64,000 nt of DNA. Origin: Astropecten irregularis (lineage: Eukaryota > Echinodermata > Asteroidea > Paxillosida > Astropectinidae). A program made the position numbers and the translations under genes. How positions within the stretch are numbered: the stretch's first letter is position 1; every line of letters starts with the position of its first letter. Of this stretch, positions 12,401-24,400 are shown piece by piece. The stretch spans positions 6,530,614 to 6,594,613 of the forward strand of contig OZ020258.1 in assembly GCA_963971285.1 (NCBI GenBank). The letters are read 5' to 3'. The notes beneath the pieces were generated by a model. It saw only the letters and a program-made list of their open reading frames with translations. It did not search any database and was not told where the DNA came from.

Positions 12401-15400
12401 TGAAGGTTTGGGTACGCATGAGGGACTGCATAAATGAAGATGCTATTGTTAAACATGCCCACACAAAATGTCTTTGAATTTCCATTCAGAAATGTGAATT
12501 TTCAGGCTTGAGTGAAAATATGCTAAATTTTGTGTCATCTGTGATCAATTTGACTGGCCGAATTCTTTCTTAAAATTTTTAATTGTCTTCATGTTACCTA
12601 TTTTCTGTTCCAAATTTAGGGGTTGGAAATATTTACAAATTAGCGGTAAATTGACTTTCTTTTATGGTAAGCATATTTCATAACAATAATACTGGGTTTA
12701 TGTGTGAGATCAAATTGTTTTGAAAACATTGACAGGTGAACAATGTGGTTATTTGATGTTTTTAAACAAACAGGTGAAATTGGTACGCGTCATTATGTGA
12801 AATATTTCTGCCATTATAAAAGATTAATTAAACTGCAATTTGTACTTTCTGCAAAAACATATCGGCTGTCGGCAAGAAAAATTATTCCCAATGGGAATGT
12901 GAACAATTTCACGTTCAAACCGAAAACTTGGGATTTTTTTATCATCCATTTATGTTTATCCTTACTTGCATATTCTTGTCCTCTCGTCATTCAGCCTTCG
13001 AGAGAGATCCTGCTAGGATCATCGTAACGTCAGGCCCTATTATCCCCAAGCCTTTTATAATATATTTCAGGTCATTGTTTTGGCTGACAGAGGAGTTTGC
13101 AGCAGTTTATTACTTGTATCGATTTTTTTCTAATGAACACTGATTTTAATGAAATTTCATCAGTGAACAATGATTTTGATGAAATGTTCACAAGTTTTAT
13201 GTTAATGATTGAAAGTACGCTGTATGATTGGTTTGAATGCTCTATTCCAAAAGGACAAACAAACATGACCAATTAAATTCAATTCTCTATACGATATATC
13301 TTTGATAATGTAGTGCATTCTGTATTTGATACAATACACCTGTATCGATATTTCTGTAGGCATCTATTAAGGCAGTGTAATTGTAACTAATGAGATTTTT
13401 GTTTACCACATGGTGCAGGGCTTTAATGAATGAAACCCATCGCCCAGAATAATGAATAGAATTAGTCCTGACTTCCTCCCCGACAGGATGCCTACAGATT
13501 GAGTTTAAGTTGTCTCGAATGGCTTCATTAATTAGTGTCCCTTTTCGATCCCTCATTTTTTCTTTTTTTAATGAGGCCGCCGGCAGACAATGTGCCTGGC
13601 CTTGCATAGTGCTTGGCTGGTCACTCACCGCGAGGGAATGATGACGTAACAACTTGCAAACCTCTTGAGAACCTTGTTGAGCTGATGAGGACCACGCTTT
13701 GTCCTTAGACTTAAATAATCCATGAGATGGCCAGAATGTCCAATCCAACAACATAAAAAGCCTGAGGGGTCGATTTCACCAAACTCATCGTAACGTCCCA
13801 TCAAATCGTAGGACTTAAGATGCATTGCATCCTTACGCAGGATATGATGGGTTATCCCTTGTATAAACTCGAGTTACGATCGATCGTAGGGCTTTGTGAA
13901 AAAGACCCCCTGGGAGTACAAATGAGAAGAAGAGATTTTTCCAACCACCGAAAACAGTTGATCGTGCTTTTTTTTTGTTTTCATGCCACTTGGGTGATGT
14001 CAGCTTCCCCCATCTGCTGTAATATACCCACGTAGGCCCTTACCTCTGGAAATGTGACATTTTAAACGGTTTGGGCCGAAACGATGTCAGTCCCATTTAA
14101 ACATTTCTCAGCATCATCAGCATCAGTCCAACTTTTCCCAGTCCAGTTAATAGGTCTAGACATTGGATTGTACAGCCCCCTATAATTCCCTACCATACTG
14201 AGGGATTTATTTCACACAAGTAACAGTAGGCCTGAACATAGTCAGCACCTTCAGCCTTTATTTCATATTTCTTATCCTTTTTTTCAAATTACAGACAATT
14301 TTCTAGAGACACAAAATGTTCCATAGCTTCTATCTTTTCCACTCGGTTTAAATCAGTTTTTTTTATTTAATTGAATTCACTCCCAAACGGGGATATATAT
14401 ATATATTTTTTGTACATTCATAACTGACTCTCTTTTTTTACAGACATTTCAAAATAGTTTTTCAACAAAACAATAGCACCAACCGTTAAAATATCATCCA
14501 ATAATGATAAACGATAAAAGAATAAGAATAATAATAGCAATAATGATATATGCAAATTAGGCTTGCCCTTCACCGACGTGGATGAGCACTGTATACTCAG
14601 TGCTTGTGAGAGCACGTGAGAAAAAATCACATGCTTACTCAGGTGGGATTCGAACCCACGACCTCCTGCTCACTAGGGCAGATGCCTTACCTGCTAGATT
14701 CCTTACCTTGAGGTCGTGGGTTCGAATCCCACCTGAGCAAGCATGTGATTTTTTCTCACGTGCTCTCACAAGCACTGAGTATACAGTGCTAATCCACGTC
14801 GGTGAAGGGCAAGCCTAATTTGCATATTATCTATTTCCTGACCAAAATCATCAATATTCATGAATAATGATATAAATAAAAAATCCAAGTGGAAATACTG
14901 CGCTTCTTGAAATCGGCAAGAATCTTAATAATGAAAAGCCTTGAGATGTTGTATCAAATCCAGGCACCGGTGTATCTTGATCCTAGCTAAAACCTGCTGC
15001 TGCCGGCCATATTTATGCAAATATCAATGCTGTCCATATCCAATATAAATATATGTTAAACGATAATAATTGTCATTAACAAAACAATTGACATTGAATT
15101 TGCAAAGGAACATTGAAAATGGGGGAGAGGGCGGGGGCAGGGTTTAAAAAATTGCCTATTAGTCTCCTCCCCCTTCCATTTTAAAATAAGATGATACTCA
15201 GTCCCTGTATACTTACCAAACTAATGTCCAGGAACCCCTAGATAAACAATATTCCTAATTATTATCATCAGAACAATGCAGAATTTTAACACTGATCAAC
15301 AAACAAATTTGGTACATTTACAGGCACAACTTAATGCAAAATAGATTGATATCTTTGTAGATAACAACTAAAAATGTTGACGTGCTTGAACAAAAATCTT

Positions 15401-18400
15401 TTAAAACAGATATCATACCACAAATACTGGAAATCAATGGTCAAAACAAAAATCAACAACATTGGTAAAAGCAACATTGGCAATAAATTATGCATCAAAT
15501 AAGTAATACAAAATTGTGCTCAGACCGGGGGGCCTGTTTGTTTAAGGCAAAGGATCCCATATTTAGGGATCCACCTCCTATGCAGGGTACGCTAAAATGG
15601 GATCCGGATCCGCAGAATCCACGATCCTTTGCATTAAACAAACAGGCTCCAAATCTTAACTAGTCACACTGTACATAAATACTGCAAGAGTAATACCTTT
15701 GTCACGGTTCTTTCTGTAGTAGGCCTATTGTACTTTGCTCAAGTTGATAGAACAGCTGCAGTCTATTCATAATGTGATTTGTCATGAAATATAAACAAAC
15801 CTGTGAAATGTTCAGCTCAATCGATCATTGGAAATAGTAGAAAAACCATTGCAAAATTATAAGGTTATTGTAATTGTGAGGTTTTGATCTCGGAGATCAA
15901 AATCGTGTTTTGGGATTTTTGTTTGACTCATTTCTGGATAAATACAGCATTTCAGGCAGAAAAATGTTAATGGTATGTTTGTGCCAGGTTCATCTTTATA
16001 CCATGTAAAGTAATACGTAAATCTATGAACATTTCTGTTTTGGTTTCCTACCAAAGTATGATACTACCTTTAACCGGATGGAAATTATCAAAAATTCAAA
16101 ACTGAGTCTTCATTACCACTGACTCGGACATGGGGTAGAAGAACAAGTTTTCCAGTTTATGACACAGTGTGTGTTATTATCCCTAACCCACCTCCATACC
16201 ACAATTTACCACACATGGTTTTTCCTGTGGTAAGTGTGGTATCCCGAATAGGGCTGTGTCCCAATTCTCTGGCTGCGACCGCAAATAACTTACAAGTCTA
16301 TGGAAATGGATGCAGTCAGTGGCTAGTGGCTGCCATAGGTACATGCGTAATTTGCAGCCACAGCCAGAGAATTTGGACATGGCCTAACACTCTACACCAC
16401 AGTGTGGTTTGTGTGGTAATGCGTTGTTTGTGATCAGTCCCCCTATGGAGACTGTGCTCTTGACTTGTGTTTGGTTAAGTGCAGAGGGTTTGGGGTTACG
16501 TCTAAGAAAGGTATTAAAGCGCCAGATGCATTTTGTAGCTTCATTTTTACCAGTTTCACACAGTGCAAGAATGGAGAAAGGAATTCAAAAGAGGAACACT
16601 TAATTACAATGCAAACAATTTGGGAGGAGGGATTTAAAATTTAATAACTTAAACAAAAATGACATCAAAACATGATAAAAACTCAAATGCCAAATTATTT
16701 TTTTTATAACGAAAAAGAAAAAGGATAAAGAAAAAGGTGATTATAAGTAGTGACTTTTTAAAGACATAATTCCTCAGACTTCTTTATAAAGTAGGATCAA
16801 TTAAAATAGTAAGGGGCAAATTTTGTAGTAATCAATACAAGTAATGAACTGCAGCAAACTGCTCATCAGCAAAAATAATAGAGTTGTATCTAAAAGCTAA
16901 ATCATTTGGCCTTTGATAAAGATCCTGCTAGGATCGAAACACATCAGGCCCTCCTAACTCCAAGCAAATCCGCTATGGTCAGCGTGCCTTCGCTAAGGCA
17001 GCACCTGTCATTTGGAATAAACTCCCTGCTACAATCCGTCAAATAACATCCTAGAACAGCTTCAAAAGAAAACTGAAATATCATCTGCTTCTCAATCACT
17101 AGTCATTTCATAATGACTTGGGCATTGTTTGTGTAGGTGCCTTGATTGGTTTTCCAGATAAGTGCGCAATATAAATCTATATTATTATTATTATTATTAA
17201 TTTTGTTAATCCACATTAAAGGTAGTATCATACTTTGGTAAGAAACCAAAACAGAAATGTTCACAGATTTTCATATAACTTACAGGGTATGAAGATGGTG
17301 GTGGTAGAAACATACCGTTAAAATTTGTCCACCTGAAATGGTGTATTTATCCAGAAATTAGTAAAACAACGACCGAAAATCTTTTTGATCTTTTAAAAGA
17401 TCAAAAATAAAAAAGAGAAAAGACTTAAGAAATACTGTGGCTGTTTTTCACTGTTTTCTCAAAAAGTGAGCACCGTATGGGACTGAAAATTTCACAGATG
17501 ACTGTTACTGTATTTTCCTTGATTTTTTGCTCATGAATCTGTATTTCTTTGACAAAAACCAAAGTATGATATTACCTTTAAGATGAAAAAATGTATGCAG
17601 TGATGTGACCATCATTCAAACCCCCCCCCCCCCCCCCGGGGGTTGATATATCAACTTGGTTTGCGTTTCTTGTTCCTATTCCTATGCACCAGAAAGTGTT
17701 GAACAGGTAATAATAATAGTATAGACTGGCCTTACTTTCGGGAGATACCACATATTATTTCCCTCACTAGACCCATATTGCCCTCGTCTTCGACTCGGGG
17801 CAATATGAGACTAGTTTGGGAAATATATGTGGTATCTCCTTCAAGGCCAGTCAATATTATATAAATGTACACAGTAAGTTCTATTCACATCTATGCATTT
17901 TAAAAGAAATAGGTGCATTTTCTTTGATTGATCACTGGTGTCTTGGGTTTGCAGCATTGATAATTGTTGCGTGCATCTTTAAAAATGACTTAAATGAGGT
18001 AGATTGTGGGAGGTTCGCATAACTTGATAACTGTGTGTGGATCGGGGACGGCCGATTGTTTCTCATCATTCATTGTATCAATTTGTTTGTATGTGGTTCT
18101 AGCATGCTCTAAGGTGAAAATAACTCTTGTGACAAATCTTGTTACATAATGTTGCGTTCAGACTAGGTACTGATTATAGGCGAAAGTTCCAAGATGATCA
18201 GGGCTTTCCCAGGCAAACCCATAGGTGTGCCGGGACTTGCTCTTTTGCCCCGCCAAACATGTTGGGTTCGGGGGGGGGGGGGGGGGGACAATTTTGTGGT
18301 GAGAGGCTCGTAATTTATATCAGCAGGTTTTTTTTATCTTATTTAAGTCCGCATGCACTACATTGCCACACTCGGAGACCTAACGCACAGACGGAGCCAC

Positions 18401-21400
18401 TTCAGATGTGAATTGTTCCTGTAAAGCATAGGGACATTCGAACACAGTGTTAATGGTCGGTCGTAAAAAAAAAAAAACTCCCCGATTATCAGGACCTAGT
18501 CTTAATGCAAGGTTTAAAGGGGAAGATTCCAGCAATCCGTTAACAAAAAAAAGGACACCCCCAAAAATATTAAGAAGAGGGGAACATTTATGACATGTTG
18601 CACCTTTGTACACTGATTAAACTTAAAGTCAGAGTAATCTTGTTGATAGATAATTACAAGCTACTCTCCTTTGATTTCTTGTTCGTCTTGATATTTTCTC
18701 TGTAAGCTCCATTGCTGATAAAGTCTTTAACGGTGGGTCGATGTTGGTGGCCTTCACAACGGTGAGTTAACTTTTTTGATGGGTTGTTGATGATCGTCGG
18801 TTGTCTCTTGGAGCAGTGCAGCAGCTTGCTAAAGGCATCCTTGAAGTCCTTGTTGAATTTGGTGTACAAAATGGGGTTGATCATGGAGTTGAAGTAGCCC
18901 AGCCACAGGAACAGGCTCTTCCAGAAAGCCGGGAGGTCACACTGCGGACAGAATGGAAGGACCAGAGCAGCAATGAAGAACGGAAGCCAGCATATGAGGA
19001 AGGTCCCAGTCACGATGGCCAGGGTCTTGACGGCTTTCTGCTCCCGGGCTGCAGCCAGCTGCCGCCGCTGCATCAGCCTCTTCCTGATTAGAGGGGAGCA
19101 GGGCATTTTCAGACATTGGCTGCTGCTGACCTGGGAAGGACATTTGGACAGATAACCTGATCTGCCTTGAGATGGGGTATTCTGTGCCGAAAAAGTGCGG
19201 CGGGGGGACTGTGGCAGCAAGTCTTTATTTGTGATGATGTTAGGGCTTGACTTGCGACGCTGTTTGCCAACTCTCGTCGGTGACCGGAGCTTTATGTACG
19301 GGCCTTCTGCCTCGGCAATCACCGGCTCACTTTTGTAAACCTTTCTCAAAAAAGAACTGATTCTTGTGGATAGATCATCTGCCCAGCGTTGGTCGGACAT
19401 CTCAGAGGTGGATCCCAACGGTGTGCTGAATGCACTGGCCCTTCCGTGGATGCGCTTGCGAGCCTCCACAAAGATCCGTGCATAAACCACCATCATGATG
19501 GTCATTGGGATGAAAAATGCCCCAAACGTCGAGACGATTGTGTAGGCCAGATCCTGGCTGATCCTGCAAATGTGCGGATCTTCGCTCTGCATGAGAAAGA
19601 GCGGTATGGTGGAGATGACCAATGAAATCACCCAGACTACGATGATCATGGTCAGCATGCGCCGCGAGGTGCGCTTGGGTTTGTATTCTAGGGGCTTTGT
19701 GATGGCCCAGTAGCGATCCAGGGCGATGACGCAGAGGTTCAAGATGCTGGCCGTGCAGCAGAGGACATCCAGGAAGACCCACAAGTCGCAGAGAGCCACC
19801 CCAAGCTTCCATTGGACAGTCAGCTCATAGGACAGGCTGAGTGGCATCACCATCAGACCGACCATCAGGTCGGCCACGGCCAGGGATGCGATGAGGTACA
19901 CTGGGGGTGTCTTGAGAGGACGGTGCTTGGCGATGGCAGTCAAAGTCAGTATATTCCCGAAGATCACACACACTATCATCAAGCTCAGGCCAATGACCAG
20001 AATCCATTCTCTCGCCATAAAGTCTACGATGTCGGACATCGAAGAGGACACATTTTGAGAGACAGCAGTCTGCACAGAATACAGCTTCTCAGTCGTATTG
20101 TCATCCATCCTCAACTTAAGGTTTGTGCCAAAAGTCTAGAGCCGAACCATTCAGCAGCCCGTGTACTACTCTCTGAGGAACTCTTCCCCTCTTACGAGTC
20201 CAAAAAAGTTTGCTGTATCTGCCTCATCTAAAGAAGGTGGAGCATACTACCTTAATGCTCTGTGCCCCGATGTGAGAGATACATCATGTATCACCAGCCA
20301 GAAATATCCCTGTCCATCAGGGTAACTCCTTTCATCCCGATCGTCAAAGAACAACCTTTTGTCTCGGCGAGGCTGATATTCTCTCCAGAATCCCTCGCCT
20401 CCACTAGCGTACCAGACAAATCATCTCACTGATGAATCCTCTAGTTCTCAACATAAGTCAATTATTGCTGTATATACTCCGTCTGGGGATGAGAACCAAA
20501 ACAAAAAAACACATCAAAATTGAATTACAATGCAGTGATTATGTTTTAATTAGGTTATCATATACTTCACAGCTGATGCTTTTTACATTAACATGACTGG
20601 AGTCTGGTTACATAACACTGTCGTTTCATTCAATCTTTATGCTTTCATGCACCTCTCACACACACAAACCTATAAGATATGAAGGTTTGCTGGCCGGTAC
20701 AGCAAAATTTCTCCGCTAAGTATCATAGAGTAGAGATGATGTTCCAAGTGAAAGTTCCTGGTGATCAATTTCAAACTATGATAGTTCAAAGCCGGGGAGG
20801 CTATAGTATATAAGGTTGTAGGCCTATGTGTCCCAAATATGACTGATACATGACCGCAAATAACACACAAGTTTATGGAAGCGGCTGCTGTCACTGGCTA
20901 GTGGCTGCCATAGGTGCTTTGTATTTTGGCAAAAGTAGAACAAGTTGACATGGTGTAGGGCCTACCCACAAACCTTTCCAGTATTTGGGCCCCACCATGA
21001 AAAGCTTCAAATCACATTGCATACAAACAGTTGTCACAACACATCTGTACCTACTCTAATTCAAAACTTACAGATGGAAACTCCTTCCTCCTTCTGATCT
21101 GTATTTACAAAGTGCTTGATACAAGCAAACCTTGAAGTGCCTTACAAGTTACATCCGTGTATTCACCCATGAATTAATAGCTGTTTATATACTTCAGTTA
21201 TTTGTTTGTTTTAATTATCCCAGAGTGCCTGGATTGAAGCTGAAGTGTGTTTATAGAACCTTTGAAGTCTGCTTGTACGGTATTCATGAACAAGTTGATG
21301 AAGCAGTCATGTGTGACATCAACCAGTCCAGGGCTGGATTTATGACAGCGAGAAGCTTTTTCCTCATTCCTAGCTAGCAGGACCACAAACCAACATCCCT

Positions 21401-24400
21401 CACCATTCCTCAGCATTAAATATTCCAGGTATAACCTGATACACAGCAACTAGATCAATTTAAAAGATCTACCAGTATATTATAACTCACATTGTTACAT
21501 AACATGCCCTCCGTCCCCTTGTTTGTGACTTTTGTTAACCATAGCTCTATGACTAGAGAATCAAGATTTTATGCCCAACCAATTCTGAAATTGAAGTAAG
21601 GCCTTACCATAGGAGCGATCTTTGGTCTAGTGAAATATAACTCCCTCATCTAAGCAGTGTTTGATCCCAATGTGATCTGGATTAATCTAGTCCCCCATCT
21701 GAACACGATAAGTAATTCCATTGCTGGTACTGTTGACAGCCAATGATATAAACTGCATGCAACAATAATATGAACAAAAGTGGGTTCAAATTTCCATCAG
21801 CTGCTTTATATTCCCCAAAATTTGCTTAGCTATTTTTTATGCTAAGCAGAATTCAGCTGAAAAACAGGCTCAAACCATATGCATGACAGGACAGTCCAAC
21901 GTACCAGTAACCTTTGCCTGCTAAGCCAAATAATATCTGTGCTCAGCAGATCTGTATAAGTTCAAGCAGCTCCACGTTATTGCAGAGTTGATAGGTGGGA
22001 AACCAAAATTTTCTGATGATAAATTTCTTCTGTCTTTATTGAATTCCTACTGGATCAAAATCTTTCAGTCCTGTCCCAAATTCAGTGGAACTCTGTCCCT
22101 ATCGACATCAGGAATGCGCTGACCTTCTAGCTGTCACTATTTTCAGGAAACAACTTTATTCTCATAACCCCTGTCTAATTATTTTGTACAGCACTTTGAT
22201 CTTTTTGCAAAGACTCTTTATAAATACCCTTTTTAATAGTATTATTATTCAAGGCCCTACTAATCCCCAGGATAATTAATCCCCTTGCTAATCCAGTCTC
22301 CACTCCATGTGCACAAGCCACCAATCAGAAGCATGCTGCTTCCGGAATGGATGGGGCATACACCAATCAGGAACCACGAGGCAGAACAGCCAAAACTAAA
22401 GCATGGACATAAATTGAGACTGTGCAAGTGTCTTCATCAGTTTGATAAAGGCTAGCACTCTGCAGCCGAAACATCACTACCTTTCTTCGTGATATCTTTG
22501 TTGATCGCAGTTCACCCCAGCCCCTTTCTCCTCCACATCTTTGTTGGTGTCCACCTTTGATCTTACCCACCCTCCCCCTCCCCACACCCCTCTTTTGTCC
22601 TGATCCTTTCATCCATTTATGTGTATCTTTTACTTGCATGTTCTTGTCCTCTTGTCATTTTAATAGCCTTTCATAAAGATCCTGCTAGGATGAAAACACG
22701 TCAGACCCTCCCAACTCCAAATGTTTTATGAATTTCAGGGCATTTTTTTGCTGATGGATGAGCAGTTTGCACTTTATTACTTGAACAATTTATTACTTAT
22801 ATTGCTTATTATTTTCAGAGATTTTAATTATTTAAATATTTTTTTGTATCAATAATGAGTTTCCCCCGGGGTATTTGTACAGCGCTTTGATCTTCTTGGA
22901 AAGGCGCTTTATAAATGCCCGTTATTATTATTATTATTATTATTTGCTTGTATTGTACTCTGATTTCCTGCATTTTGTATTCAGCATACATTATGTAACC
23001 TTGCCTTCTAACCGTGGACTCATGGTAATATTAGTTCAATGAAACAGTGTCAGTTATCCAATCAGCCTTCACGATTGAAGTCACATGGTCAACGTGTGTA
23101 TTATGGCCTTCATATACATGTATGCAGTGACAATCCATATCACTGCATGGGGGTTGATTCAATACCAGACGGTCATCCATTATAATAAAGTCACGTAATT
23201 GGTCACTGGTCATTCCCTATACTACAGCTGGCCTCACGCCAAGACAGCTTCGTACATTTATTATTTCTATACTTATTAAATTGACTGCCGTTATTTATCA
23301 TTATTCTGTCACAAGTCTATTATATAATTGCCTTTCATATTTTGTACATTATAATATCGTTGAATTGGACGTTGAAAGGTTTAGCGCAGCATCGGTCTCG
23401 TTCATTTGTTTGTTTTCACGTCTTTCAGAAAACATTGAGAAACTCTTTTTGGGGGAGAATCGGCTGTTTTTTAGAGAAATTTAATATGTCTGTTCCCCCA
23501 AAAAGGTACTATCATACTTTGGTAGGAAACCAAAACAGACTTGTTCACAGATTTATTTACAACTTACAGGATATAAAGATGGACCTTGTACAAACATATA
23601 TTCCATTAAAGCTTTTCTCCCTGAAATGCTGTATTTTTCCTGAAATGAGTCAAGCAAAATACTGAATACAGTTTTGATCTCAAAACCTCAGAATTACAAT
23701 TAACTCACAATTTCGCATAACAATTGCATCAGTTTTCCACTGTTTTCTACATGTTTCCGATGATGATATGAGCTGAAAATCTCACCGGTTTGTTTTTATT
23801 CCATGACAAATCAAATTATGAACAGACCGCATCTGTTCTATCAACTTTAATAACCAGAGTATAATACTACCTTTAATTTCATTTACACAAAATCAATGTC
23901 AGCAAATTGATTTTTTGGCAGTAACCAGATATGGTAGTTATTTCGATATGGCAGGTAGCATTTCACTACAGAGAGGGAAATATTTTGCAGGAAGCTTGTT
24001 ATTGATATCAGCTCTGTCACACAGAAACCATGCATAGCCTCATATAATCTCACATTCTGGTTCTTGTACGATATTTAATTCCTTGAGGTGGAACACAACT
24101 AAGCGTTAAAGGTAGTATCATACTTTGGTTTGTGTCAAAGAAATACGAATTTGTGGGCAAAAATATCAAGGAAGATACAGTAAAAGTAATCTGTGAAAAT
24201 TTCAGTACCATACGTTGCCCACTTTTCGAGAAAACGGCCACAGTATTTCTTAAGTGTTTTAAAAGATCAAAAAGATTTTCGGTCGTTGTTTGACTAATTT
24301 CTGGATAAATACACCATTTCAGGCGGAAAACTTTTAACAGCATGTTTCTACCAGCACCATCTTCATACCATGTAAGTTATACGTAAATCTGTGAACACTT

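Larger units (their letters stand above)
5773..18653 (+). other. Laminin alpha large intron, part 1
   Basis: Non-coding stretch between the LG4 exon and the nested receptor gene. It holds the repeats listed separately. Between them (for example 6260-7240, 9730-11330, 11970-12950, 14830-15520) I see AT-rich unique sequence without convincing exons. Confidence 0.6.

Noticed and set aside
13287-13754. Minus-strand ORF of 155 codons
   Set aside because: No recognisable family, low complexity of support, no splice context, and its 5' end enters a TIR repeat at 13766.
17616-17640. Poly-C run here and poly-G run at 18271-18289
   Set aside because: Simple homopolymers prone to sequencing error; no functional claim is possible.
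18801-20231. Several plus-strand ORFs (up to 139 codons) over the receptor
   Set aside because: They are antisense shadows of the 486-codon receptor frame, which has full GPCR signatures.
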